64,000 bases of DNA from Pseudarthrobacter sp. NIBRBAC000502770 (GCF_006517815.1 NZ_CP041198.1:2108001-2172000); one strand, 5' to 3'; counted from the stretch's first letter, positions 11,739-24,165 are shown. Numbers and translations: made by a program. Notes: generated by a model not told the origin, from the sequence alone.

Positions 11739-12260
11739 ATGAGACCCTCCACCCGCAAAAGCCCGTCCATATCCTCAGGCTCCCCGGCAGCGGGCGGCGC
11801 CCTCCGCCGGACCCTCTACGCCGGAATCGCCGGTTTATCACTGGCCGGAACCGTGGCGGGCTGTGCACCCTCGGCGGCCGAAGCCCCGCCGGCCACCAAC
11901 GGCGCCATCGGCAACGCCTCGGCCGCGCCATCGGGCGGCTCCACCGCCCTGGCCGGCAGCGGTGGCAGCTACAAGGACGGCACCTACAGCGCGGACGGCA
12001 ACTACGTTTCCCCCAACGGCACGGAGACGGTCGGCGTGCAGTTAACCCTCGCCGCGGGAAGAGTCACCGATGTGCAGATCACCCAGCACCCGTCCAACCC
12101 GAATACCCGCAAGTTCCAGGGTGAGTTCGCCGGCGGCATCGCGGCGCAGGTGGTGGGCAAGAACCTCGACGAGCTCAACGTTTCCAAGGTTGCCGGCTCC
12201 TCCCTGACCAGCGGAGGCTTCAACCAGGCCGTGGGCAAGATCAAGTCGGAGGCGCAGTAG
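11739..12260 (+). CDS. FMN-binding domain lipoprotein
   Basis: This is probably a surface flavoprotein that carries covalently bound FMN for electron transfer outside the membrane. The 173-residue product has a basic N-terminus, a hydrophobic stretch and a lipobox-like TVAGC ending at about residue 42, then a Gly/Ser/Ala linker and an FMN_bind domain from about residue 75 (YKDGTYSADGNYVSP) to the end. The family's flavinylation site is a Thr in a GATxTS-like motif; here the matching stretch is SSLTSGGFNQAV near residue 158. The next gene, four bases away, is the ApbE-type enzyme that attaches FMN to such a Thr, which strongly supports the role. The redox partner is presumably the third gene. 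Confidence 0.85.
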   Translation: MRPSTRKSPSISSGSPAAGGALRRTLYAGIAGLSLAGTVAGCAPSAAEAPPATNGAIGNASAAPSGGSTALAGSGGSYKDGTYSADGNYVSPNGTETVGVQLTLAAGRVTDVQITQHPSNPNTRKFQGEFAGGIAAQVVGKNLDELNVSKVAGSSLTSGGFNQAVGKIKSEAQ

Positions 12261-12263
12261 GCG

Positions 12264-13136
12264 GTGTCCGGCACGGACTGGGAGGGCTTTGCGTTCCAGG
12301 GGATAGGCACCGACTGGGAGATCTCCACACCCCTGCCCTTGACGGCGGCGCTTCGGGAGAGCCTCCTGGACCACATTGAAAGGTTCGACGCCGCGTGGTC
12401 CCGGTTCAGGGCCGACTCGCTGGTGGCGGCGATGGCCCGCGCACCGGGACGCTACCGGTTTCCCGACGAGGCCGCAGCGCTCGGCCCGCTGTATTCCACC
12501 CTGTACGGTTTGACCGACGGCGCCATGACGCCGCTGATCGGCAGCAGCCTGGAACGGCTGGGGTACGATCCCGCCTACTCGCTCCGGCCGGCAGGTCCGC
12601 CACTCCCGGCGCCCCCTTGGGAGTCGGTCCTCAGCTGGTCCGGGACCAGCCTGACGGCCAGTGAGCCGGTGGTGCTGGACATCGGCGCCGCCGGCAAGGG
12701 TTTGTTGGTGGACCTGCTGGCCGCCGAACTGGAGGGCGCCGGCACCGGATCCTTCATCATTGATGCCAGCGGCGACCTGCTGGTCCGCGGCCCGGACCCC
12801 GTCAGTGTTGCCCTCGAACACCCCTACAACCCGGCCCAGGCCATCGGCGTCGTGGAGCTGGACGGGCGGGCCCTGTGTGCTTCGGCGGCCAACCGGCGTG
12901 CCTGGGGCGACGGACTGCACCACGTCCTGGACGGAACCACCGGGCAGCCGGTGCGGACCGCCGTCGCCACCTGGGCGCTGGCGGAAACAGCCATGGTCGC
13001 CGATGCCCTCGCCACCGCCCTCTTCTTCGTTCCGGGCGCCCTGCTCGCGGACACGTTCGATTTTTCCTGGCTGACAGTCTTTTCCGACGGCAGTGCAACC
13101 TACTCAGCCGAATTCGAAGGGAAGCTGTTCTCATGA
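12264..13136 (+). CDS. FAD:protein FMN transferase (ApbE family)
   Basis: ApbE-type enzymes transfer FMN from FAD onto a Thr of a target protein. The 290-residue product reads from a GTG three bases after the upstream stop. It shows the substrate-binding VVLDIGAAGKGLLVDLLA segment near residue 140, the FIIDASGDLLVRG motif and the metal-binding region HHVLDGTTGQPVRT near residue 217, which corresponds to the HIIDPRTG motif of the family. No clear signal peptide or lipobox is seen, so it may act inside the cell, unlike many ApbE proteins; this is uncertain. It lies between its likely target and a membrane oxidoreductase, whose ATG overlaps its stop (ATGA). Confidence 0.88.
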   Translation: MSGTDWEGFAFQGIGTDWEISTPLPLTAALRESLLDHIERFDAAWSRFRADSLVAAMARAPGRYRFPDEAAALGPLYSTLYGLTDGAMTPLIGSSLERLGYDPAYSLRPAGPPLPAPPWESVLSWSGTSLTASEPVVLDIGAAGKGLLVDLLAAELEGAGTGSFIIDASGDLLVRGPDPVSVALEHPYNPAQAIGVVELDGRALCASAANRRAWGDGLHHVLDGTTGQPVRTAVATWALAETAMVADALATALFFVPGALLADTFDFSWLTVFSDGSATYSAEFEGKLFS

Positions 13137-14698
13137 GTTCCGTGGACACACCCCAAACCGGCCCGGTTCCCTCCCTGAGGGGACGAATAGGGACCGCCGT
13201 GGGCAGGTTCACCATGTACCGGCTTATCCTCCTGGTCCTGGCCGCCCTTGCCGCCTACAGCCTGCTCCTTGACGTGCTGGGCTGGCTGACGTTCGGCATC
13301 CCCGAAATGCTGGCACACCTGGCACTGTGCCTGGGACTGACCTGGGCCACCAACCGGGCGCTTGCGGCGCTCTTCCGGGTTAATCCCCACACCGAGTCCT
13401 CCCTGATCACAGGCCTGCTGCTCTACTTCCTGTTCTGGCCCTCCCTGCAACCGATGGACCTGGCGGGGGTGGCGCTGGCGTGCGTCCTGGCGTCGGCGTC
13501 GAAATACGCATTGGCGTGGCGCGGACGGCACATCTTCAATCCTGCCGCGGCCGGCGCCTTCGCCACCGGCCTGACCGGGCTGAACGTCGCCACCTGGTGG
13601 GCGGCCACTCCGGCCATGCTCTGGCTGCTGGTGCCGGGCGTGCTGCTGGTCCTGCACCGCACGCGCAAGCTGTTGATGGCAGCCGTGTTCACAATAGTCG
13701 CAACCGCCATCATCAACGTTGAGCTGCTTCGCTCCGGCATGACCGCCGGGATGGGCCTCTGGCAGGCCCTCGCGCAGCGTCCGGTGCTCTTCTTCGTGGG
13801 TTTCATGCTGACCGAGCCCCTCACACTGCCGCCGCGGCGACGCCAGCAGCTGGTCCTTGCCGGCGTGGTGGGAGTGCTCTTCGCGCTCCCGTGGAACCTG
13901 GGTCCTGTGGCGAACTCCCCCGAGGCGGCGCTGCTGGCGGGCAACCTGCTGGCCTTCCTGTCCGGCCAGCGCGGGGCCGTGAAGCTCCGGTTTGCTGGAA
14001 GCCGCCCGCTGACGCCCACCACTGCCGAGTTCTCTTTCGAGCCCGCCAGGCCGGTGCGTTTCCTCCCCGGACAATACATGGAGCTGGACCTCCCGCACGC
14101 CAGGCCGGATGGGAAAGGCCGGCGCCGCGTGTTCAGCCTGACCGGTTCCCCTGGCGGGCGCCTGGTGTCCTTTGGCGTCCGCACGGCCGGTCCGGTGTCT
14201 GCGGCAAAGGAGGCGCTCCTGGCACTGCGGCCCGGCGACCCTGTGACGGCCACGGCGGTGGGCGGCGACTTTGTCCTGCCGCGGGATCCCCGCCGGCCGG
14301 TACTGCTCATCGCCGCAGGCATCGGCATCACGCCATTCGTGTCCCACCTGTCCTCCGGCGCCTTGCGGGAGCGGGATGCCATCCTCCTGCTCCTGGCCAG
14401 GAGCGCTGACGAAGTTCCCTACACAGACGAACTCCGGTCATCCGGCCTCCCGGTGATGGTGATGCTGGCAGACGGCTCCCGGCCGCCGTCGGGCCTGGCC
14501 TCAGCTTCACCCGGGGCGCGCGGCGAGCCCGGCGCTCCCGGCCGGCTGGATGGAAAGGCGCTTGCAGCGCTTGTCCCGGACATTGCCCGCCGGGAGGTCT
14601 ATGTCTCCGGCTCCCCGGCAAGCGTCGCATCCCTGCGCCGGGCAGCGCGGCGCGCAGGTGCGCGCCGGGTCAGAACCGACTCTTTCGCCGGCTACTGA
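13133..14698 (+). CDS. Membrane oxidoreductase: NqrB/RnfD-like domain fused to ferredoxin-reductase domain
   Basis: This fusion protein is likely to move electrons from cytosolic NAD(P)H to the flavin lipoprotein encoded upstream. Residues about 25-285 form eight or so membrane helices with an NqrB/RnfD-like segment HIFNPAAAGAFATGL. Residues about 285-521 form a ferredoxin:NADP reductase-like module with a flavin motif RVFSLTGSP and a nucleotide-binding GIGITPFVSHL. I chose the ATG at 13133 (521 residues) because it overlaps the upstream stop as ATGA; an open frame continues further upstream within the ApbE gene but has no support. Such fusions occur in post-translational flavinylation operons. 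The direction and donor of electrons are inferred. Confidence 0.82.
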   Translation: MSSVDTPQTGPVPSLRGRIGTAVGRFTMYRLILLVLAALAAYSLLLDVLGWLTFGIPEMLAHLALCLGLTWATNRALAALFRVNPHTESSLITGLLLYFLFWPSLQPMDLAGVALACVLASASKYALAWRGRHIFNPAAAGAFATGLTGLNVATWWAATPAMLWLLVPGVLLVLHRTRKLLMAAVFTIVATAIINVELLRSGMTAGMGLWQALAQRPVLFFVGFMLTEPLTLPPRRRQQLVLAGVVGVLFALPWNLGPVANSPEAALLAGNLLAFLSGQRGAVKLRFAGSRPLTPTTAEFSFEPARPVRFLPGQYMELDLPHARPDGKGRRRVFSLTGSPGGRLVSFGVRTAGPVSAAKEALLALRPGDPVTATAVGGDFVLPRDPRRPVLLIAAGIGITPFVSHLSSGALRERDAILLLLARSADEVPYTDELRSSGLPVMVMLADGSRPPSGLASASPGARGEPGAPGRLDGKALAALVPDIARREVYVSGSPASVASLRRAARRAGARRVRTDSFAGY

Positions 14699-14811
14699 GG
14701 CCTCGCCGGCAGCCTCCGCGGACAAGACCCTGCGCCTGTTTTCCCTTGCGGGCCACCTTCCTGCTAAGCTCTAGGACGTCCCGCCGGGAACGGCAGGATA
14801 TCCGGAAAATT

Positions 14812-14884
14812 GCCCTCGTAGCTCAGGGGATAGAGCGTCTGCCTCCGGAGCAGAAGGCCGTAGGTTCGAATCCTACCGAGGGCA
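14812..14884 (+). tRNA. tRNA-Arg (anticodon CCG)
   Basis: The 73-base sequence folds as a tRNA. The acceptor stem is GCCCTCG with CGAGGGC, the D arm is GCTCAGGGGATAGAGC, the anticodon stem is TCTGC/GCAGA around the loop CTCCGGA, and the T arm is GTAGG-TTCGAAT-CCTAC. The anticodon CCG reads CGG arginine codons. The discriminator base is A, as expected for arginine, and CCA is not encoded. An intrinsic terminator follows within ten bases, so the gene is a single transcription unit. Confidence 0.97.
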
Positions 14885-14890
14885 CATGGA

Positions 14891-14925
14891 AACCCCCGCC
14901 GCTTCTTGGAGCGGCGGGGGTTTTT
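14891..14925 (+). terminator. Intrinsic terminator after tRNA-Arg
   Basis: A 13-bp stem, AACCCCCGCCGCT with AGCGGCGGGGGTT, around a 6-base loop is followed by a run of T. It lies just after the tRNA. The A-rich start also makes it usable from the other strand for the convergent CDF gene. Confidence 0.92.
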
Positions 14926-14974
14926 CGTTCCCAAGGGTCCCCCCGCCCTGCGCCGGTCCACCCCGGGAACAGGG

Positions 14975-15925
14975 TCAGAAATTCAGTGCCGGCTCATCAA
15001 GGGTTGCCAGGGTCAGCACAGCTTCTTCAACTGTTGCGTGGTCTTCCAGCTCCCGCTCGATCCTGCGCAGGGCCACTGCCACCTCATGCTCCGGATGGTC
15101 CCCCTCCAGGTCCACCGCCGCCACGAGGTACAGCTTGCGCGGACCAACGAATTCCAGGTGCAGGTAGGTGAGCCGGGCGATGTCGCGGTGCTCCAGCACC
15201 CGCCGCGCCATGGAACGCTCAATATCGGGCGTGACGCCCTGGCCCACCAGGAAGCGCCGGTTCCGGTCGATCAGGACCACGGCGACGACGGCGAGCAACA
15301 CGCCCACGGCGATCGAACCAATGGCGTCGGGCAGCGGCGACCCGGTGACCTGGTGCAGGAACACGCCCACGAACGCTATGACAAGGCCGATCAGCGCCGC
15401 GGCATCCTCGGCAAAGACGGCGCGCAGCGTGGGATCAGAGCTGATGAGGACCTGTTCGAGGGTGTGCCGTTCCAGTTCGTGCGCCGCTTTCCGGGTTTGG
15501 CGGAACGCCTGGACGAAGGAGATCCCTTCGAAGACGAAAGCCACCGCCAGGACGATGTAGGCCACCATGAAGTCGGCGGCCGGCTCAGGGGAAACTATTT
15601 CCTGGATGCCGTGCATGATGGACACCACCGCACCTGCCGTAAAGAGGCCGAACGCGGCGAACATCGACCAGACGTAGGCTTCGCGGCCGTATCCCATGGG
15701 ATGTCCCTTGTCCCGGGGCCGGGCTGACCGCCGTTCCGCGAAAAACAGGAACACCTGGTTGCCCGTGTCCGCCCAGGAGTGCGCCGCCTCCGCCGCCATC
15801 GAAGCCGAGCCGGAGAGGACGGCCGCCACCGACTTTGCCGCCGCCACCAGCACATTCGCCACGAAGGCGATGATGACCGTCAGCAGGGTGGAACTGGACT
15901 TGGTTCGCTTTTCGGATTCAGCCAT
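14975..15925 (-). CDS. Cation diffusion facilitator family transporter
   Basis: Members of this family export divalent metals such as Zn, Co or Fe in exchange for protons. From the ATG at 15925 the product has 316 residues. It begins with a charged stretch and has about five or six membrane helices (for example LLTVIIAFVANVLVAAAK), with the metal-site motif HSWAD near residue 45 in the second helix (AAEAAHSWADTGNQ). The second HxxxD of classical zinc exporters is not evident in helix five, where EDAAALIGLVIAF appears, so the metal is uncertain. The C-terminal cytoplasmic domain is present (LTYLHLEFVGP). A longer upstream frame exists but has no ribosome site or family similarity. Confidence 0.88.
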   Translation of the reverse strand: MAESEKRTKSSSTLLTVIIAFVANVLVAAAKSVAAVLSGSASMAAEAAHSWADTGNQVFLFFAERRSARPRDKGHPMGYGREAYVWSMFAAFGLFTAGAVVSIMHGIQEIVSPEPAADFMVAYIVLAVAFVFEGISFVQAFRQTRKAAHELERHTLEQVLISSDPTLRAVFAEDAAALIGLVIAFVGVFLHQVTGSPLPDAIGSIAVGVLLAVVAVVLIDRNRRFLVGQGVTPDIERSMARRVLEHRDIARLTYLHLEFVGPRKLYLVAAVDLEGDHPEHEVAVALRRIERELEDHATVEEAVLTLATLDEPALNF

Positions 15926-16050
15926 GCGCCTACCGTACCCAGCGCGGGCTGCTGCAGCCCGTTGCAGGCTGCCGAATTCGTGGCGGTGGCGTCCCTCCCA
16001 ATGTCGGAGCCTGCTCATAGGCTGGGTCCACCTAGATGAGGGGGTACGCC

Positions 16051-17103
16051 ATGCACGTTCCGTTCTGTTCAATCGTTCCGCCGTACATGTTGCGGCGGCT
16101 GGCGCAGCAGGATGCGCCGGAGTTCTCTTCCGCGGCCAGCGCCGCCAGGAAAGCACTGGTCCACGTCGAATCGTTCCAGGCGGCCCGTTCACAGGCTGTT
16201 CCGGCCCTTCCGCCCGGACTGCGGCAGGACAAGGCGGGGCCGGTCAAGCGGGCCATCTACGATGCCGGCGGCGAGGAAACCCTCCCAGGCAATCCTGTCC
16301 GCAATGAAGGCGGAGCCGCCACGGGAGATGCCGCAACTGACGAAGCCTATGACGGGCTCGGATCCACTCACCGGCTCTATGCCGACGCCTTCGGGCGGGA
16401 TTCGGTGGACGGCCGCGGACTGAAGCTGGACGCCACGGTGCACTTTGGCAAGCTGTACGACAATGCCTTCTGGAACGGCAGCCAGATGGTCTTTGGCGAC
16501 GGCGACGGAGATGTCTTCGAACGGTTCACCAAGTCCCTGAGCGTCATAGGGCACGAACTGGCCCACGGCGTCACCCAGTACTCGGCCGGGCTTGCCTACC
16601 GGAACCAGGCCGGCGCCCTGAACGAATCCATGTCCGACGTCTTTGGCGCGCTCGTTGAGCAGCACGTGGAGAACCAAACGGCAGCGCAGGCCAGCTGGCT
16701 GATCGGGGAAGGGCTCTTCACGCCGAAGGTCCAGGGACAGGCGCTGCGGTCCATGAAAGCGCCGGGGACCGCATACGACGACGACGTCCTGGGCAAGGAC
16801 CCGCAGCCTGACTCCATGGACTCCTACGTCCGGACCAGCGCAGACAACGGCGGCGTCCACATCAACTCAGGCATCCCCAACCGCGCCTTCTACCTGGTGG
16901 CGGACGCGCTGGGCGGCTACGCGTGGGAGGCCCCGGGCCGCATCTGGTACGAGACCCTGACCAACGGTTCCCTGCCACCGTCGGCAACCTTCAGCGTCTT
17001 CGCCCGTGCCACGGTGCGCGCCGCCACGGACCTGTTCGGTTCCGGGTCCACCGAGCATGACGCCGTAGGGGCGGCGTGGGAAACTGTAAAGGTCAAACTT
17101 TAA
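16051..17103 (+). CDS. M4 family metallopeptidase, protealysin type
   Basis: This is a thermolysin-family zinc endopeptidase. The zinc ligands are in VIGHELAHGVTQYSAG (HExxH, near residue 170) and the glutamate of NESMSDVFGA; the catalytic histidine is in GGVHINSGIPNRAFY. There is no signal peptide and no FTP/PepSY propeptide. The N-terminus instead has the short protealysin-type propeptide with the IVPPYMLRRLA motif. I chose the ATG at 16051 (350 residues) because GAGGGGG lies seven bases upstream; another ATG at 16036 is in frame. An emfourin-like inhibitor gene follows 61 bases downstream, matching the protealysin pairing known in Serratia. The substrate and export route are unknown. Confidence 0.9.
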   Translation: MHVPFCSIVPPYMLRRLAQQDAPEFSSAASAARKALVHVESFQAARSQAVPALPPGLRQDKAGPVKRAIYDAGGEETLPGNPVRNEGGAATGDAATDEAYDGLGSTHRLYADAFGRDSVDGRGLKLDATVHFGKLYDNAFWNGSQMVFGDGDGDVFERFTKSLSVIGHELAHGVTQYSAGLAYRNQAGALNESMSDVFGALVEQHVENQTAAQASWLIGEGLFTPKVQGQALRSMKAPGTAYDDDVLGKDPQPDSMDSYVRTSADNGGVHINSGIPNRAFYLVADALGGYAWEAPGRIWYETLTNGSLPPSATFSVFARATVRAATDLFGSGSTEHDAVGAAWETVKVKL

Positions 17104-17164
17104 CCGTTGCCCCGGCGCCCCCTCCATCGGCTCCGGGTCCGGATGGAAGCCCAGGGGCCAGGCC

Positions 17165-17497
17165 ATGAAGATCAAGGTGGAACGCACGGGCGGAATCGCG
17201 GCGATTACGCGGGTATGGACGGTGGACGCCCGGACGGACAGCGACCTCAGCCAGTGGCAGCCCCTCGTCGAGGCTTGCCCGTGGGATGCGGTTCCCAGCA
17301 CCCCACGGGCAGCAGCGGCTGCCTTCGCGCCGCCCCAGCCGGACCGCTTCATCTACTCCATCACCGCAGGGCAGCGCAGGGCTGCCCTGCCCGAACAAGC
17401 CCTCACCGGACCCTGGCGCATCCTGGTTGACACCGCGCGGGCCGCCGCGGAGGAAGCCGGCGGACCGCTTCCCGGTGCTGGCAGCGGCCCTGCCTGA
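17165..17497 (+). CDS. Emfourin-like inhibitor of the M4 protease
   Basis: Emfourins are small proteins that bind and inhibit protealysin-like proteases inside the producing cell. The 110-residue product begins MKIKVERTGGIAAI, a start pattern I recognise from that family, followed by a WTVDAR strand, a segment FAPPQPDRFIYSITAG in the middle, and a C-terminal ILVDTARAA helix. It lies directly downstream of the M4 protease on the same strand. No other domain is visible. The identification rests on the N-terminal pattern, the size and the gene pairing; I did not run a profile search. Confidence 0.75.
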   Translation: MKIKVERTGGIAAITRVWTVDARTDSDLSQWQPLVEACPWDAVPSTPRAAAAAFAPPQPDRFIYSITAGQRRAALPEQALTGPWRILVDTARAAAEEAGGPLPGAGSGPA

Positions 17498-17559
17498 GGG
17501 CGGCCGGCTGCCCCGAGCCGAAGGAGGCGGTTCCCCACGGCAGTAGACTGTCTGCAGCC

Positions 17560-21540
<3,981 letters not shown>

Positions 21541-21565
21541 GCGGCGCCCCGTGTGCCATGCCCTG

Positions 21566-21593
21566 GGTGCCCGGCCTGCAAGGGCCGGGCACC
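21566..21593. terminator. Hairpin between convergent hrpA and HIT gene
   Basis: An 11-bp perfect stem, GGTGCCCGGCC with GGCCGGGCACC, surrounds a 6-base loop in the 68-base gap between convergent genes. There is no T run on either side, so it is a weak or I-shaped terminator that could serve both strands. Confidence 0.6.
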
Positions 21594-21608
21594 GCGCAGC
21601 AACCGCCG

Positions 21609-22037
21609 TCAGGCCGCCGGAACGGATTCGCCGTAACCGGCCGCCCGGAGCCCTTCGCGCAGCTTCTCGGCGTTGGCGTCCAGCACGGCGGGATCCGGGT
21701 TCTGGTCCGCTGAGCCGAAGTCGAAGTCGGCCATGCTCCGCGACGGCCATACGTGTACATGCAGGTGGTTGACTTCGTAGCCCGCCACGATCAGGCCGGC
21801 TCGCCTGGCTCCGAAGGTATCCACCTGGACCGCACCGATCCGCCGCGCCACTTCCATGACCCGGGCCAGGGTCTCCGGCGGCGCGTCGGTCCAGCGGTCC
21901 ACTTCTTCGGTGGGGACCACCAGGGTGTGGCCGTCGGCGAGCGGGCCGGTGGTGAGGAACGCCGCAACGTCGTCCTCGCGCCAGACGAACCGGCCGGGAA
22001 TTTCGCCCTTCAGGATCTTCGTGAACAGCGTGCTCAT
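21609..22037 (-). CDS. HIT family nucleotide-binding protein
   Basis: HIT proteins hydrolyse or transfer nucleotide phosphoramidates such as AMP-lysine. The 142-residue product has the N-terminal LFTKILKGEIPGRFVWRED segment in parts (KILKGEIPGRFVW), a GHTLVVPTEEV strand near residue 56, and the histidine triad HLHVHVWPS near residue 110. The order and spacing fit the HINT branch. Its ATG overlaps the stop of the upstream alcohol dehydrogenase as ATGA. Its substrate is unknown. Confidence 0.92.
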   Translation of the reverse strand: MSTLFTKILKGEIPGRFVWREDDVAAFLTTGPLADGHTLVVPTEEVDRWTDAPPETLARVMEVARRIGAVQVDTFGARRAGLIVAGYEVNHLHVHVWPSRSMADFDFGSADQNPDPAVLDANAEKLREGLRAAGYGESVPAA

Positions 22038-23182
22038 GCGTCTGCCTCCTCGGCTGCTGCCTGCAGCGTGCTGGTGTCCAGCACGAACCGGTACTTGACG
22101 TCCCCAGCGACCATCCGGTCGTAGGCTTCATTCAGCTGGCCGGCGGCCACCACCTCGATGTCGGCAACCACGCCGTGCTCCGCGCAGAAGTCGAGCATTT
22201 CCTGGGTTTCGGCGATCCCGCCAATCAGTGATCCCGCGTAGGCGATGCGGCGCCGGATCAGTGCACCCGGATTGACCGGCGGCATGGCGTCGGAGGGCAG
22301 CCCCAGCTGGAAGAGTGCTCCGTCCACGCGCAAGGTGCGGAAGAAGGGGTTCAGGTCGTGAGGTGCCGCGACGGTGTCGATAATGAGATCGATGGTGCGG
22401 TTCGCGGCGGCCATGGCTGCCTCGTCCCGGGACAGGACAACATCGTCCGCCCCAAGTTCCAGGGCGGCCGCAACCTTCGATTCGGAGGTGGTGAAAACCA
22501 CCACCTTCGCCCCCATGGCCTTTGCCAGCTTGACGGCCATGTGGCCGAGCCCACCCAGCCCCACGACGCCCACGACGTCGCCTTCTTCGACGTCGAAATG
22601 CCGCAGCGGCGAGAAAGTGGTGACACCGGCGCACAGCAGCGGCGCGACGGCGGCAGGGTCCAGCGAGTCCGGGACACGGAGGACGTAGCGGCGGTCCACG
22701 ACGATGGACGACGAATAGCCGCCCTGGGTGATGGCGTCGCCGTTGCGCCGGTCCTTTGCGCCGTAGGTGCCGGTCATGCCGTTTTCGCAGTACTGCTCAA
22801 GGCCGTCCAGGCAGCTCTCACATTCCCGGCAGGAGTCCACCATGCACCCAACGCCGACGCGGTCGCCCACGGCGAAGTCGGTGACGTTCGAACCGGTCCT
22901 GCTGACCGTTCCCACGATTTCGTGGCCGGGGACCAACGGGTAAGTCTGGCCGCCCCACTCTCCACGGGTGGCGTGGACGTCCGAATGGCAGAGCCCGCAG
23001 AACTCGATGGCGATCTCCACGTCGTCCGGCTTGGGGGCGCGCCGGGCGACTGTCAGCGGCACCAACCCGCTGTCGCCGGACACGGCGCCGTAGGCGGCAG
23101 CGCGAATGCCGGCTTCGGAGCCTGCGGGTGCGGGTGGGATGGGATTGGCTAGGGGCGGTGGTACGGGACGTCCTGGTGTCAT
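22034..23182 (-). CDS. Zinc-dependent alcohol dehydrogenase, NAD(P)-dependent (CAD/YahK-like)
   Basis: This medium-chain dehydrogenase interconverts alcohols and aldehydes. The 382-residue product has catalytic zinc ligands in CGLCHSDVHA and PLVPGHEIVG, a structural zinc site with four cysteines in CRECESCLDGLEQYC, and the nucleotide-binding GVVGLGGLGHMAVK near residue 208. The segment pattern places it in the cinnamyl-alcohol-dehydrogenase/YahK branch, which usually prefers NADPH; that is inferred from recall. It overlaps both neighbours by ATGA, giving a three-gene unit sulfurtransferase-ADH-HIT. Confidence 0.9.
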   Translation of the reverse strand: MTPGRPVPPPLANPIPPAPAGSEAGIRAAAYGAVSGDSGLVPLTVARRAPKPDDVEIAIEFCGLCHSDVHATRGEWGGQTYPLVPGHEIVGTVSRTGSNVTDFAVGDRVGVGCMVDSCRECESCLDGLEQYCENGMTGTYGAKDRRNGDAITQGGYSSSIVVDRRYVLRVPDSLDPAAVAPLLCAGVTTFSPLRHFDVEEGDVVGVVGLGGLGHMAVKLAKAMGAKVVVFTTSESKVAAALELGADDVVLSRDEAAMAAANRTIDLIIDTVAAPHDLNPFFRTLRVDGALFQLGLPSDAMPPVNPGALIRRRIAYAGSLIGGIAETQEMLDFCAEHGVVADIEVVAAGQLNEAYDRMVAGDVKYRFVLDTSTLQAAAEEADA

Positions 23183-24072
23183 AGTGCGACGCTACCCCCG
23201 GCTCCACCGGAGTTTCCACCCGGGCCCGGACCGGTCCCCGGTTCCGGGCCGGTGGCCACCGGCAGCTCCGGGCGGTTTGACCACTCCGAGAAGGAGCCCG
23301 GGTAGAGGGCAGCGGAGAACCCGGCCAGTTCCAGCGCGGCCACCTCGTGCGCGGCCGTGACGCCGGAGCCGCAGTAGACAGCTGCCGGCCGGCTGTCCTG
23401 GACCCCCAGCGATTCGAACCTCCTCCGCAGCTCCGCCGGCGGAAGGAACCGCCCGGAACCGTCCACGTTCGCAGCGGTCGGAGCGCTGACGGCTCCGGGG
23501 ATGTGGCCGGCACGGGGGTCGACGGGTTCCACCTCGCCCCGGTACCGCTCCCCCGCCCTTGCGTCGAGCAACAGGCCGCCCTGCGGCCAGGTGGCGGCAG
23601 CACCGCCGTCGATTACGGGCATCTGCCCGCTGCCCAACTCCACGTCGCCGGGAACAGGATGGACCGGTCCCGCCTCAAGCGGCAAGCCTGCGGCACGCCA
23701 GGCGCCCAGGCCGCCGTCGAGCAGGTACACCTCCGCCAGCCCGGCGTCGCGCAGCATCCACCACACCCTTGCCGCCGCCATGTTGGCGCTGTCATCGTAG
23801 GCAACCACGACGTCACCATTCCGCAGGCCCCACCGGCGGGCCGACTCCTGGAAGCGCGCGCGGGACGGCAGCGGGTGGCGCCCCCGGTCCGGAACGGCCG
23901 GATCCGCGAGCTCCGTGGCCAGGTCAACGAACACGGCGCCCGGAAGGTGCCCGACAAGATAGTGGTCGTGGCCATGCGGGTCGCCCAGCGCCCAGCGCAC
24001 GTCCAGCAGCACCGTCCGGCGCCCGGCGGCGAGCCTGGCTTCAAGGCCGGGGACGTCAATCAGCGGATTCAT
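23179..24072 (-). CDS. 3-Mercaptopyruvate/thiosulfate sulfurtransferase (tandem rhodanese)
   Basis: This enzyme transfers sulfane sulfur from mercaptopyruvate or thiosulfate to an acceptor such as thioredoxin or cyanide. The 297-residue product has two rhodanese domains (about 1-145 and 155-285). The active-site loop near residue 235 is CGSGVTA, the form found in mercaptopyruvate sulfurtransferases rather than CRKGVTA of thiosulfate sulfurtransferases. The N-terminal domain lacks a catalytic cysteine, as is normal. It is divergent from the cysteine desulfhydrase-like gene, suggesting a shared role in cysteine and sulfide handling. The ATG at 24072 follows an AAGGAG-type site. Confidence 0.9.
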   Translation of the reverse strand: MNPLIDVPGLEARLAAGRRTVLLDVRWALGDPHGHDHYLVGHLPGAVFVDLATELADPAVPDRGRHPLPSRARFQESARRWGLRNGDVVVAYDDSANMAAARVWWMLRDAGLAEVYLLDGGLGAWRAAGLPLEAGPVHPVPGDVELGSGQMPVIDGGAAATWPQGGLLLDARAGERYRGEVEPVDPRAGHIPGAVSAPTAANVDGSGRFLPPAELRRRFESLGVQDSRPAAVYCGSGVTAAHEVAALELAGFSAALYPGSFSEWSNRPELPVATGPEPGTGPGPGGNSGGAGGSVAL

Positions 24073-24165
24073 GGAGCTCCTTCTGCAGGATCCGGGCCAC
24101 CTGCCGGCGCAGGCAACGGTCCAACTCTAAACGGGCAAATCCGGCTGCGCGGGTAGGCTGGTGCG

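Noticed and set aside
12875..13132. Extended N-terminus of the membrane oxidoreductase
   Set aside because: It overlaps the ApbE gene in another frame; the ATGA overlap marks the start at 13133.
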